NCBI RefSeq assembly: GCF_014218355.1
Contig: NZ_AP023368.1
Location: forward strand, 2,360,001 to 2,424,000
Direction of reading: 5' to 3'
Origin: Anaerocolumna chitinilytica
GTDB lineage: Bacteria; Bacillota; Clostridia; Lachnospirales; Lachnospiraceae
Length of the DNA: 64,000 nucleotides
The notes beneath the pieces were generated by a model. It had not been told where the DNA came from. It ran no database searches and worked only from the letters and a program-made list of their open reading frames with translations. The position numbers and the translations under genes are program-made. Shown here in pieces: positions 37,500-46,185 of this stretch. Each line of letters begins with the position of its first letter. Position 1 is the first letter of the stretch.

Positions 37500-38471
37500 A
37501 TGATAAAAATAGACCATTTATCCACCTCGTATTCAACAATAAACGGGCCTGTACATGTAATTAATGATGTGGATTTTGAAATATATGATAATGAGATTTT
37601 TGGTATAGCCGGTGAATCAGGATGCGGTAAGACAACTCTGCTCAAAGCATTGTATGATATTATTGAATTTCCTTTGGTAGTGGATTCGGGCAAGATGATA
37701 CTATCAGGTGAAAAAAATGGGAAGGCATTTTCCTATGAAACAGGACAGATCAGAAATACCTGGTGGAATAATATATCCTATGTACCCCAGGCAGCACAGA
37801 GTGTACTAAATCCGATTGTTCCGCTTAAGAACCAATTCCTGGATTCTATCTGCAAGGAAGATAAAAAGAAGAAAACAAAGGAAGAGACCTTAAAAAAGGT
37901 GGCTGACTATCTGGAAGAACTCAGCCTGTCCCCGGATTTATTAAATGCATATCCTTTTCAGCTCTCCGGCGGTATGAGGCAGCGTGTTATTATTGCACTT
38001 GCTACCTTTATGTCACCTAATGTAGTTCTGGCTGATGAGCCGACAACAGCCCTTGATGTTGTGGTACAGCGCGGTATTCTTATGATGCTTATGCGTCTTC
38101 AAAAGCAGTTGAAAAATACAATGGTTATAGTAAGTCATGATATGGGTGTACATTACCAGATAACGGACCGTATGGGCATTATGTACTCAGGAAAGTTAGT
38201 GGAGTTGGGAAAAACAGAGGATATTTTTGAAAAGCCTTTACACCCATATACAAAGATGCTGGTAGGAGCTCTTCCCAGAGTTGGAGATAAGAGCCAGAAG
38301 ACCGGAATTCCCGGAAGGCCTCCGGCACTTACCAATCCGCCGGAAGGATGCCGGTTCGCACCTCGCTGCCAAAAGGCAACAGATGAATGCAGAAAGACGG
38401 TACCGAAGTTTCATGAAGTAGAACCAGGGCGTTTTGCAGCCTGTCATTTATTAAATGATACAACAGTGTAG
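37500..38471 (+). CDS. ABC importer ATPase, DppD/OppD type
   Basis: Start set at the ATG at 37500 with GAAAGGAG five bases upstream; an ATG eight codons earlier has worse spacing. Protein of 323 residues: Walker A GESGCGKTT, Q-loop YVPQAAQSVLNP, signature LSGGMRQRV, Walker B VVLADEPTTALD, and the C-terminal oligopeptide-ATPase domain with cysteine-rich GCRFAPRCQKATDEC, which may hold an iron-sulfur cluster or zinc. Powers the importer together with the next ATPase. Confidence 0.95.
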   Translation: MIKIDHLSTSYSTINGPVHVINDVDFEIYDNEIFGIAGESGCGKTTLLKALYDIIEFPLVVDSGKMILSGEKNGKAFSYETGQIRNTWWNNISYVPQAAQSVLNPIVPLKNQFLDSICKEDKKKKTKEETLKKVADYLEELSLSPDLLNAYPFQLSGGMRQRVIIALATFMSPNVVLADEPTTALDVVVQRGILMMLMRLQKQLKNTMVIVSHDMGVHYQITDRMGIMYSGKLVELGKTEDIFEKPLHPYTKMLVGALPRVGDKSQKTGIPGRPPALTNPPEGCRFAPRCQKATDECRKTVPKFHEVEPGRFAACHLLNDTTV

Positions 38472-38606
38472 GAAAAATAAAAGGGATTATCCTGCAAAAG
38501 AATATGCCTTGGAGATTCACAGTACAATCCAAACTAACGTTTTACATACTCAAATGTGTGCCTGAACCGGAGGTTTGCAGGTACAGGAAAGGGTGTAGTT
38601 TTTAAT

Positions 38607-39578
38607 ATGTCAGAAAAACTGCTTGAAATAAAAAATATCAGCAAATCCTTCCATATAGGCGGGATGCTCAGTAAAAAGAAGCTTGTCGCCGTAGATGATA
38701 TAAACATTGATATTGACGGTACGAAACCGGTCATTCTTTCCATTGTAGGTGAGTCCGGCTGCGGAAAATCTACCTTATGTAAGATGATACTCAGGCTCTA
38801 TGATTACGACCAGGGTGATATTCGCTTGTCCGGAAGGTCCTATAAAGATCGTAAGCGATATAACCCATTTCAATTCAGGCTGGATGTACAGCCTATATTT
38901 CAGAATCCTTATGAATCATTCTCAATGAGGAAAACGGTTGATTCATACCTGTTTAATACCGCGCTGCGATTAAAAATCGCTAAGAACAGGAAGGAAGCTG
39001 AAAAGCTGATAGATGAGACTTTAAAGAGTGTGGGCTTATCCTTGGAAGTTGTTAAGGGTAAATATCCTACCCAGTTCTCCGGAGGAGAATTGCAAAGAGT
39101 TTCCATCGCGAGAGCATTAATTACAAGGCCTAAGATAATCATAGCGGATGAACCGGTTGCGGCGATTGATGCATCCATGAAAATGAATATTGTTAATTTG
39201 TTTAAAGAATTAAAAGATAAGTACAATGTTTCATTCATTTATGTTACCCATGATTTATCCACTGCTTATTATGTTTCAGATTATATTGCTACCTTATACC
39301 GAGGCTGTTTGATTGAATACGGTCCTGCAAAAGAAATCATGGATAAACCGGCTCATCCTTATACTGAACTGCTCATGAATGCAGTTCCCAGGGTAGGTGA
39401 GAAGTGGAATCAGGAAATGGTTATGCCGGATACAGAGGATAAAGAGTATGCAATCACCTATTGCAAGTTTGCACCCCGCTGTCCTTATGCGACGGAGGAA
39501 TGCAGAAAGTCAAAGCCTGATTTAAAAGTTGCTGCCGATGGGCGGAAGGTGTTATGTTACCATCCTTTAAATGCATAA
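38607..39578 (+). CDS. ABC importer ATPase, DppF/OppF type
   Basis: Start set at ATG 38607 (MSEKLLEIKNISKSF), which matches family N-termini; an in-frame ATG 17 codons earlier would add unrelated residues. The Shine-Dalgarno AAAGGG is 13 bases away, longer than usual. Protein of 323 residues: Walker A GESGCGKST, Q-loop QPIFQNPYES, signature FSGGELQRV, Walker B IIIADEPVAAID, and C-terminal CKFAPRCPYATEEC, the same Cys motif as its partner. Confidence 0.95.
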   Translation: MSEKLLEIKNISKSFHIGGMLSKKKLVAVDDINIDIDGTKPVILSIVGESGCGKSTLCKMILRLYDYDQGDIRLSGRSYKDRKRYNPFQFRLDVQPIFQNPYESFSMRKTVDSYLFNTALRLKIAKNRKEAEKLIDETLKSVGLSLEVVKGKYPTQFSGGELQRVSIARALITRPKIIIADEPVAAIDASMKMNIVNLFKELKDKYNVSFIYVTHDLSTAYYVSDYIATLYRGCLIEYGPAKEIMDKPAHPYTELLMNAVPRVGEKWNQEMVMPDTEDKEYAITYCKFAPRCPYATEECRKSKPDLKVAADGRKVLCYHPLNA

Positions 39579-39640
39579 GATTTAGTAGATAAGTAGTAGT
39601 TAATCAGCCACAATGGTTTAGGTATATTACGCACACTGCA

Positions 39641-39690
39641 GACTGTAAATAGTTTATTAGACTACAAATATTTGTCAAACTGCAAACAGT
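39641..39690 (+). promoter_or_regulatory. Three imperfect direct repeats before the last solute-binding protein gene
   Basis: AGACTGTAAATAG (39641-39653), AGACTACAAATAT (39660-39672) and AAACTGCAAACAG (39678-39690) lie 18-19 bp apart, two helical turns. The outer copies also contain AGACTGT and ACAGTCT, which could pair. They are plausible contact sites for the AraC-type regulator of this locus. Confidence 0.4.
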
Positions 39691-39712
39691 CTTACAAACA
39701 CAGATGGGGGTT

Positions 39713-41149
39713 ATGATGAAAAAGTCATTGGGTATGTTGATGCTGGCTGTTATAATTTTTATATTAACCGCATGTATGAAATCAAAAAATACGGCGGATT
39801 CTGATGCAGATGCAAATGACTTACAGTCAAAAGACCGTAGTGAACATTATAGAGTCGCAACCAAAGATGTTGCTCTGACTAAAAAAAGCGTCATTACAGT
39901 CTCTTTCCGGGATGACGGACAGGGTGAAAATAGTGCCTTATGGAAATGGCTGCAGGCAGCTTTTGATAGTTTTGATAAAAGGGACAGCTGTGAACTAAAT
40001 ATTGCACCGATTACAGCATGTGAAGGTGATTATTTTTCAAAGATAGCTCTTATGCTACAGTCTGATAAAACTGCTCCTGACTTAGTAGCGGAGGATACCT
40101 TTCAACTTACAGCCGATGTGGAAGCCGGATACCTTACACCATTGGATAATTATCTGGCAAAATATGCAGAGTGGAATGACGGTACTTATTATGATACCCT
40201 AAAACCAGGTGTAACCGGTCCCGATAACAAAGTGTATGGTGTGCCTTATAATACTGATACCAGGGGCTTGTGGTATAACAAGGAGATATTTAAAAAGGCA
40301 GGCTTGCCAGAGGTTTGGCAGCCTAAGAGCTGGGATGATATTCTCTTTGCCTGTAAGACGATTAAAGAAAATGTTCCCGATGTAATACCCTTTTGGTGCA
40401 ATTCTTCTGTTGCAACCGGCGAGGCAACGTCAATGCAGACATACGAGATGCTGCTTTATGGAACCGGTGAGGGCCTTCAGGATGATGGGACCGGTAAGTG
40501 GATTATATCCAGTCAGGGAATCTTAGACTCACTAACTTTTTTAGATACGATTTATAAAAGTGATTTCGGACCACCGCTTTCAAAGGTGTTAAACGGTCAG
40601 GCAAGTAATATATCAGCCAGAGAATATCTGCCTCAGGGTAAGGTTGTTATCTCTCTGGACGGCAGTTGGATTACCGGGAATTATCTGGAAACAGGTGCTT
40701 CTCCCTGGCCGAGATACAGCAGTGTCTTGGGTTTTGCTCCTATGCCAACTCAGAATGGTAAAGGCTCTGGTTACATAACAATGGCCGGAGGCTGGGCATG
40801 GTCTATTCCGTCCAAGTCAGATAACAAAGACATTACCATGGAATTTATCAAGCACTTAATGGAACCATCTGTTTACGTGGATGCGGTCATCGCACTTGGT
40901 AGTATAGGGTCAAGAACAGATGTCATGGAAAATGTAAAATATTCTGCTATGCCCTTCATGCAGACAGCTACAGATTATTTAAAAGTAGCCTTTTTTAGAC
41001 CGAAAGACAGCAAATATGCGGCGGTTTCTGCAAACATTCAGACTATGGTGGAATCCGTTGTGTCAGGAACCAGTCCTGCAGATGCTATGGCAACTTATGG
41101 AGTGGAGGTTGCGCGTACTGTCGGGGAGGATCATGTAATAAATAAATAA
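39713..41149 (+). CDS. Family-1 (sugar-type) solute-binding lipoprotein
   Basis: Start set at the ATG at 39713 (MMKKSLGML), after GATGGGGG. The 478-residue protein has a lipoprotein signal with lipobox LTAC, an Asp/Ala-rich linker and an SBP_bac_1 body (DLVAEDTFQLTADVEAGYL, KVYGVPYNTDTRGLWYNKEIF, GKVVISLDGSWITGNYL). Family-1 binding proteins normally serve MalFG-type permeases, yet here it follows an Opp-type importer and no family-1 permeases are adjacent. It may serve permeases elsewhere, or act in sensing. A terminator follows. Confidence 0.9.
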   Translation: MMKKSLGMLMLAVIIFILTACMKSKNTADSDADANDLQSKDRSEHYRVATKDVALTKKSVITVSFRDDGQGENSALWKWLQAAFDSFDKRDSCELNIAPITACEGDYFSKIALMLQSDKTAPDLVAEDTFQLTADVEAGYLTPLDNYLAKYAEWNDGTYYDTLKPGVTGPDNKVYGVPYNTDTRGLWYNKEIFKKAGLPEVWQPKSWDDILFACKTIKENVPDVIPFWCNSSVATGEATSMQTYEMLLYGTGEGLQDDGTGKWIISSQGILDSLTFLDTIYKSDFGPPLSKVLNGQASNISAREYLPQGKVVISLDGSWITGNYLETGASPWPRYSSVLGFAPMPTQNGKGSGYITMAGGWAWSIPSKSDNKDITMEFIKHLMEPSVYVDAVIALGSIGSRTDVMENVKYSAMPFMQTATDYLKVAFFRPKDSKYAAVSANIQTMVESVVSGTSPADAMATYGVEVARTVGEDHVINK

Positions 41150-41208
41150 GGATATGTTTATCAAAATTCATACATAATAGAAGTGAAAGATGAGTTGCAA
41201 TCAGAAAG

Positions 41209-41265
41209 AATACCGCTAATAGTAAATGATGTGTTTTTATCATTACGTTAGAGGTATTTTTTTTT
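41209..41265 (+). terminator. Terminator at the end of the ABC/two-component locus
   Basis: AATACCGCTAA (from 41209) pairs with TTAGAGGTATT (41248-41258) with an inner AATGAT/ATCATT stem, then a long T run. Confidence 0.85.
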
Positions 41266-41361
41266 AGAAAATGAATTAAGCATTACCTTGACCTGATTTT
41301 AATCATATGAACAAAAGTGCCTTTTTGTTTACAAATATTCAATTGTCAATTATAAATATTA

Positions 41362-41411
41362 CGTCTCGTTTTACAAAGTGGCATCTCGCTTTACAATTAA
41401 CCACAATTAAC
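41362..41411. mobile_element. Possible relic of an IS21-family terminal repeat
   Basis: CGTCTCGTTTTACAA (41362-41376) and CATCTCGCTTTACAA (41382-41396) repeat with a 20-bp period, followed by ACAATTAACC twice in tandem. On the minus strand they read TGTAAAGCGAGATG-type, which resembles the multiple subterminal repeats of IS21-like elements as I remember them. No istA/istB gene is nearby, so only an end would remain. The rest of this 430-bp gap is AT-rich and without a gene. Confidence 0.35.
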
Positions 41412-41481
41412 CACGCATAACGCTTAATGCCAGTAAAATTTCACATTAAGTAAAAATAACAATACTTAATGTAATATATAG

Positions 41482-41529
41482 TTGACAAAATGCTATTGCT
41501 GTGTTATTCTCTAAATACAGTGATAGCAT
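41482..41529 (+). promoter_or_regulatory. Promoter with flanking inverted repeat, before the membrane protein/XRE pair
   Basis: TTGACA (41482-41487), 17-bp spacer, TATTCT (41505-41510). The arms ATGCTATTGCTG (41490-41501) and CAGTGATAGCAT (41518-41529) are inverted copies with 10 of 12 matches and bracket the -10 box, so a bound protein would block the polymerase. The small XRE regulator encoded in this operon is the natural candidate. Confidence 0.65.
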
Positions 41530-41577
41530 TTTAATGTTATTAAAAAAAATGAAAACAGGAAGGATTTGGTGTGGTTT

Positions 41578-42111
41578 ATGAGTATCTATTTGAAAGCAGG
41601 TTTATTCGCAGGTTTTATTGTTGGATTGGTAGTTGTGGCTATTTTCTTAAGATTTACAAAAACTGATGGGGATTCAAAATGTAAATATGATGAGCGGCAG
41701 TCCAATATAAGAGGTAAAGCATACAAGTTAAGTTTCTTTACACTGATGATATATAATGTGTTATATGGCTTTGTGGATATGACTGTTGAAAAGCCTTTAT
41801 TAGATACGATATCTGCTATGGTTATTGGAATTTGTTTATCCATAACAGTGAATATAGTATATTGTATCTGGAAGGACGCATATTTCTCTTTGAATGAAAA
41901 TCCCAGAAAAGTATTAATTGGTTTTGGATTTATAGGTATATTCAACCTCGTTATTGGATGCATCAATATCATAAATGGGACGTTTGTAACAAATGGAATG
42001 GTAAACTTTCGAAGCTGTAACTTAACATGCGGTATTATGTTTATCGTGTTATTTGCCACACTTTTAGCTAAGAAAGTACGTTATGGAAAGGGAGAACAGG
42101 AGGCGGCATGA
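41578..42111 (+). CDS. Four-helix membrane protein paired with an XRE regulator
   Basis: Start uncertain: the ATG at 41578 (MSIYLKAG) is used; a GTG at 41569 lies closer to the AGGAAGGA ribosome site. About 177 residues with hydrophobic segments near 5-26, 53-73, 80-100, 115-140 and 150-168, and a conserved-looking cytosolic loop KYDERQSNIRGKAYK. Membrane protein plus tiny HTH protein pairs with overlapping ATGA are widespread in Firmicutes; function is unknown. Confidence 0.75.
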   Translation: MSIYLKAGLFAGFIVGLVVVAIFLRFTKTDGDSKCKYDERQSNIRGKAYKLSFFTLMIYNVLYGFVDMTVEKPLLDTISAMVIGICLSITVNIVYCIWKDAYFSLNENPRKVLIGFGFIGIFNLVIGCINIINGTFVTNGMVNFRSCNLTCGIMFIVLFATLLAKKVRYGKGEQEAA

Positions 42112-42299
42112 AAAATCTTAAGCTGAAATCAGCAAGAGCCGCTTTGGATATGTCCCAACAGCAGCTTGCAGATATTGTAGGAGTTTCCAGACAGACGATA
42201 AATGCTATTGAAAAAGGGGATTATAATCCTACTATTAACCTTTGCATTTCAATATGTAAAGCGGTCAATAAAACTTTGAATGAATTATTTTGGGAGTAG
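42108..42299 (+). CDS. Small XRE-family DNA-binding regulator
   Basis: Protein of 63 residues, essentially one helix-turn-helix: ARAALDMSQQQLADIVGVSR, QTINAIEKGDYNPTINLCIS, ending LNELFWE. It overlaps the membrane protein stop codon by 4 bases (ATGA), so the two are translationally coupled. It most likely controls its own operon through the inverted repeat around the promoter. Confidence 0.92.
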   Translation: MKNLKLKSARAALDMSQQQLADIVGVSRQTINAIEKGDYNPTINLCISICKAVNKTLNELFWE

Positions 42300-42330
42300 A
42301 TGCTTGGTATAATCGAAAGGAATCATTAGG

Positions 42331-42732
42331 ATGAATGAAAATCTAGACAGAATAAATAAATTTTTTGAAGCCTATGGCAAAAGGGATATGGAAAGTTTAA
42401 AAGAAGTTATTTCTGAAGATATTCATTGGATATTTCCAGGTAATAATAAACTAAGCGGGAACAAGATAGGTATTAGCGAAGTAATAGAATTCTTTGATAT
42501 CATGGGCAGTATTATGGGCAGTTCCAATACACAGGTTGAAAAACTGGTTTTAGGAATCAGCGAGGATTATGTTTCGGAATGCCAGTATATTCATACCCAA
42601 AGAACAGATAACATTAATTTAAATCAGAATATGTGCGTACTTTGGAAATTCAGAGAAGGTAAAATTATAGAAGGACAACATCTAGTATCAGACCAAAAGG
42701 AAGCAGATTATTATTTTCAAAATGCAATCTGA
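42331..42732 (+). CDS. SnoaL/NTF2-like protein
   Basis: Protein of 133 residues in the SnoaL-like cone fold: helix start NLDRINKFFEAYGKRDMES, then EVISEDIHWIFPG and a final strand FREGKIIEGQHLV. Such proteins are isomerases, hydrolases or small-molecule binders; no catalytic assignment is possible. It follows the XRE gene by 31 bp with GAAAGGA and may be in its operon. Confidence 0.82.
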   Translation: MNENLDRINKFFEAYGKRDMESLKEVISEDIHWIFPGNNKLSGNKIGISEVIEFFDIMGSIMGSSNTQVEKLVLGISEDYVSECQYIHTQRTDNINLNQNMCVLWKFREGKIIEGQHLVSDQKEADYYFQNAI

Positions 42733-42770
42733 ACCTATTTCTATCTGATTCCACTATATGAAATATACGA

Positions 42771-42810
42771 ATTGCCAGGTTTGTAAACATACGTATTCAA
42801 ACCTGGCAAT
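42771..42810 (+). terminator. Hairpin between the SnoaL-like gene and ku
   Basis: ATTGCCAGGTTTG pairs perfectly with CAAACCTGGCAAT (13 bp, 14-base loop). Only AAATCTTTG follows, so termination may be partial. Confidence 0.65.
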
Positions 42811-42816
42811 AAATCT

Positions 42817-42844
42817 TTGTAAACCAATTTCGAATAGTTATAAT
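42817..42844 (+). promoter_or_regulatory. Promoter of ku-ligD
   Basis: TTGTAA (42817-42822), 16-bp spacer, TATAAT (42839-42844), 36 bp before the ku start codon. Confidence 0.65.
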
Positions 42845-42880
42845 TTGGTTGGAAACAATAGTTCCAGGAGGTGTTTAAAT

Positions 42881-43654
42881 ATGATAACACGTAAATCGGT
42901 AATCACTTTTGGTATGGTAGCAATACCAATTGCTATGTACACGACAACACAGGATAATGATATTCATTTCAACCAATTGCATAAAAATGACAATAGCCGC
43001 ATCCGGTATAAAAAGACTTGTGCCCATTGCGGGAAGGAAATTAATACAGGAGATATTGTAAAAGGCTATGAATACGATGATGATAAATATGTCGTCATAA
43101 CAGATGAGGAGATTGAGAAAATAAAGACAGAAAAAGAAAAATCGATTCAGATTCTGCATTTCGCACAACTAAACCAAATCTCACCGGTATATTATGAAAA
43201 GACATATCAGGCAGTACCTGAGGCAGGAGGAGAAAAAGCATTTGAACTCCTTCGAAGCGCATTAATGGCGGAACAGAAAATAGCGATAGGCAAGACGGTA
43301 GTAGGTACAAAGGATACACTGATGGCAATTATTCCGCGAGAAGAAGGGGTTCTTATCTCTACAATGTTTTATGCTGATGATATCAAAGAGCTGCAAAAAC
43401 AATACACCAAACCGGAGGTATCAGAGCAGGAGCTTAATATGGCTAAGACCTTAATCAATTCCATGGATACACCTTTTGATCCATCCAAATATAAAGATGA
43501 GTATCAGATCAGGCTCCGTGCTCTGATTGAGACAAAAATATCCGGTAAAGAAATTGTTGCTCCGGAGGCTGATAATACCGGTAAAGTAATAGATTTAATG
43601 GAAGCTCTTAAAGCCAGTGTAGAGAAAGCCAAGAGAGATAAGGAACCTGCGTGA
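42881..43654 (+). CDS. ku: Non-homologous end joining protein Ku
   Basis: Start set at the ATG at 42881, after AGGAGGTG; a longer upstream frame lacks Ku similarity. The 257-residue protein matches bacterial Ku: SVITFGMVAIPIAMYTTTQD, the Cys pair in KKTCAHCGKEI, KGYEYDDDKYVVITDEEIEK, and the C-terminal core EQELNMAKTLINSM. It forms a ring on broken DNA ends and recruits LigD. The ligD gene follows 4 bp after the stop, so they form one operon. The C-terminal extension is short. Confidence 0.96.
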   Translation: MITRKSVITFGMVAIPIAMYTTTQDNDIHFNQLHKNDNSRIRYKKTCAHCGKEINTGDIVKGYEYDDDKYVVITDEEIEKIKTEKEKSIQILHFAQLNQISPVYYEKTYQAVPEAGGEKAFELLRSALMAEQKIAIGKTVVGTKDTLMAIIPREEGVLISTMFYADDIKELQKQYTKPEVSEQELNMAKTLINSMDTPFDPSKYKDEYQIRLRALIETKISGKEIVAPEADNTGKVIDLMEALKASVEKAKRDKEPA

Positions 43655-43658
43655 TTAT

Positions 43659-46103
43659 ATGGCCGGAAATTTAAGTGAATATAATCAAAAAAGGAATTTT
43701 GATAAGACCCTGGAGCCGGAAGGTGAAATAGCATATGCTGGTGAAAGTCTGAGATTTGTTGTTCAGCATCATTTGGCCCGCAGAGATCATTATGATTTTA
43801 GGCTGGAATGGGGAGGAGTGCTGCTTAGTTGGGCGGTGCCTAAAGGCCCTTCCTTTAATACACATGATAAACGGCTTGCGGTTCAGGTAGAGAACCATCC
43901 ATTGGATTATAGGAACTTTGAAGGGACCATACCGAAGGGAGAATACGGCGGTGGAGTGGTCATGCTCTGGGATGAGGGATTTTGGGAGCCTTATGTAAAT
44001 GTAGAAGATGGTCTTTTAAAAGGCGAACTCAAGTTTGTTCTGAAGGGAACAAGACTGAAAGGAAAATGGGCTTTGGTTCGTTTAAAGGCAAAAGATAATG
44101 AGTCAAAGGACAATTGGCTCCTGCTAAAGGAAAAGGATGAGTATGTCAAAACGTCGGACGGTATATCGGAGTTCACAACCAGTGTCAGAACCGGACGTAC
44201 GGTAGAGGAAATAGAGAAAGGTGAAAATGAAAAACTAGTAAAGAACCCCTTTCAAAGCCTTGATGTACAGCTAGCCAAATTAGTAAAGGAAATTCCGGAA
44301 GGTGAGGATTGGCTTTATGAACTTAAATATGACGGTTATCGGATTATAGCATATGTGGAAGGCAATACCGTTCGGCTGATGACGAGAAATGGCAATGATT
44401 ATACAGCCAGGTTTCAGGATATTGCTTCTTCCCTTAATGAGCTTGCTAATGGAAGAGCTATGGTACTGGACGGAGAATTAGTAGTTACAGATACCTCAGG
44501 AAAGACAGATTTTCAAGCGTTACAAAACTATATGAGAAATCCCAAAGGTCAGAATCTGACTTACATTGTCTTTGATCTTTTAGCACTGGATGGTGAAGAT
44601 CTTCGTAAACTTCGCCTTACTGAACGGAAAGAGAAACTGGAAGTTCTCATGAAGGCAGCACCGAAAAGACTTTACTATGGCCGTTATGTAATAGGAATGG
44701 GCAAAGAGAGCTTTGCAGCAGCAGAGGAATCCGGTATGGAAGGAATTGTAGGTAAGAAAGTTGATTCCATCTATAGCGGAACACGAAACGGAGATTGGAT
44801 AAAAATAAAATGTGAAAAGCGGCAGGAATTCGTTATCGGAGGTTATATACTGACGGATAAAAAAACAGAGGGAGTAAGCTCAATTATTCTTGGGGTTTAT
44901 GAAGGTGAAGAGTTAATATATGCCGGACGTGCCGGTACCGGTATGAGCGAGGCTGACAGGAGGATGCTGGAGGGAAAATTCGAAAGTTTAAAGAGACAAG
45001 ATTCTCCTTTCCGAAGGGAGCCAGAAACAAAATCGACGGAGAAGGTAACCTGGCTTGAACCGGTATTGGTAGCTGAAATCAAATTTGCCGAATGGACAAA
45101 AGAGAATCTGTTAAGGCAGGCAAGTTTTAAAGGCTTACGGATGGATAAGAACCCGAAAGAAATACGAAAAGAAAATGCAGAAGATGCTTTTTTATATCAA
45201 TCATCCAGTGAAACGGCGGAGCAACCTATGGAAGGAAATTCAAAAAATATAATTATTCAAGAAGTAAAAATATCCAGCCCGGACAAGGCTATGTTTGATG
45301 ACCCCATAATTACAAAAGCGGATGTGGCGAGGTATTATGAGAAGGTTTCAGCACGTATGCTGCCTCTTGCAGGTCAGAGAGTTTTAAGCATTGTATGCTG
45401 TCCCAAAGGAATAACACAGGCATGTTTTTTTAAGAAACATCCGGGGCCGGACAGCAAAGGAATCGCTACAATACCAATTACCAATAGTGACGGAGAGACA
45501 GAAGAATACTTTTATATCGAAAATGTATCCGGGCTTATTTCTCAGGTGCAGCTTGGCACCTTGGAATTTCATATCTGGGGCAGCCGCATTGACCAGCTTG
45601 AAAAACCGGATATGATGGTTTTTGATCTAGACCCGGATGTAGGAATGGATTTAAGTCAGGTACGTCAGGGGGTGCGGGACATGAGAAACATTCTCTCGGA
45701 TCTTTCATTAAACTCCTATCTTAAGACCAGCGGCGGCAAGGGATACCATGTAGCGGTACCGCTTAAACCTTTCGCTGCCTGGGATACTTTTCATGACTTT
45801 TCAAAGCGTGTTGTGGAAGTAATGGAGCAAAAGTGGCCTGATCGTTACACAAGTAATGTAAGAAAAGCAAAACGTACAGATAAGATATTTATTGATTGGA
45901 TTCGAAATGGCAGAGGAGCTACCAGTGTTGCACCCTATTCCATCCGAGCAAGAAAAGGCGCTAAAGTATCTATGCCAATTGCCTGGGAGGAACTTGATAC
46001 AGTTGCTCCGGATGGTATAAGCATGGCAGATGCACTTAAAAGGATAGAGGGAGAGGACCCCTGGAAAGACTTTTATCAAAATAACCAGATGTTGAAATTA
46101 TGA
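43659..46103 (+). CDS. ligD: Multidomain ATP-dependent DNA ligase LigD (phosphoesterase-ligase-polymerase)
   Basis: Protein of 814 residues. Domain order: 3'-phosphoesterase (about 20-160, FVVQHHLARRDHYDFRLEW), ATP-dependent ligase (about 205-515, KxDG as LKYDGYR with Lys223 the adenylation site, IVGKKVDSIYSGTRNGDWIKIK), then primase-type polymerase (about 535-814, MVFDLDPDVG with the metal-binding Asp residues, and KTSGGKGYHVAVPL). With Ku it trims, fills and seals double-strand breaks. PE-LIG-POL is the Pseudomonas-type order; Bacillus LigD lacks the phosphoesterase. No strong own ribosome site; translation probably depends on ku. Confidence 0.96.
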   Translation: MAGNLSEYNQKRNFDKTLEPEGEIAYAGESLRFVVQHHLARRDHYDFRLEWGGVLLSWAVPKGPSFNTHDKRLAVQVENHPLDYRNFEGTIPKGEYGGGVVMLWDEGFWEPYVNVEDGLLKGELKFVLKGTRLKGKWALVRLKAKDNESKDNWLLLKEKDEYVKTSDGISEFTTSVRTGRTVEEIEKGENEKLVKNPFQSLDVQLAKLVKEIPEGEDWLYELKYDGYRIIAYVEGNTVRLMTRNGNDYTARFQDIASSLNELANGRAMVLDGELVVTDTSGKTDFQALQNYMRNPKGQNLTYIVFDLLALDGEDLRKLRLTERKEKLEVLMKAAPKRLYYGRYVIGMGKESFAAAEESGMEGIVGKKVDSIYSGTRNGDWIKIKCEKRQEFVIGGYILTDKKTEGVSSIILGVYEGEELIYAGRAGTGMSEADRRMLEGKFESLKRQDSPFRREPETKSTEKVTWLEPVLVAEIKFAEWTKENLLRQASFKGLRMDKNPKEIRKENAEDAFLYQSSSETAEQPMEGNSKNIIIQEVKISSPDKAMFDDPIITKADVARYYEKVSARMLPLAGQRVLSIVCCPKGITQACFFKKHPGPDSKGIATIPITNSDGETEEYFYIENVSGLISQVQLGTLEFHIWGSRIDQLEKPDMMVFDLDPDVGMDLSQVRQGVRDMRNILSDLSLNSYLKTSGGKGYHVAVPLKPFAAWDTFHDFSKRVVEVMEQKWPDRYTSNVRKAKRTDKIFIDWIRNGRGATSVAPYSIRARKGAKVSMPIAWEELDTVAPDGISMADALKRIEGEDPWKDFYQNNQMLKL

Positions 46104-46148
46104 CGTTTTATAGATATTACAGGATTATATATTATAAGCTAAAATAGT

Positions 46149-46185
46149 CCCTTTGCAAAATAGAATATTGCAGAGGGATTTTTTT
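46149..46185 (+). terminator. Intrinsic terminator after ligD
   Basis: CCCTTTGCAA (46149-46158) pairs with TTGCAGAGGG (46168-46177), then A and seven Ts. Confidence 0.88.

Noticed and set aside
37331..37564. A 77-codon open frame between the permease and ATPase genes
   Set aside because: It runs through the hairpin-bounded repeat element and into the real ATPase gene in another frame; composition and lack of a ribosome site mark it as spurious.
41149..41578. A missed small gene in the 430-bp gap
   Set aside because: All frames are short and lack ribosome sites; the gap is explained by a terminator, repeat relic and promoter.
42758..42880. N-terminal extension of Ku
   Set aside because: The extension crosses a hairpin and promoter and has no Ku similarity; the ATG at 42881 has a strong AGGAGGTG site.
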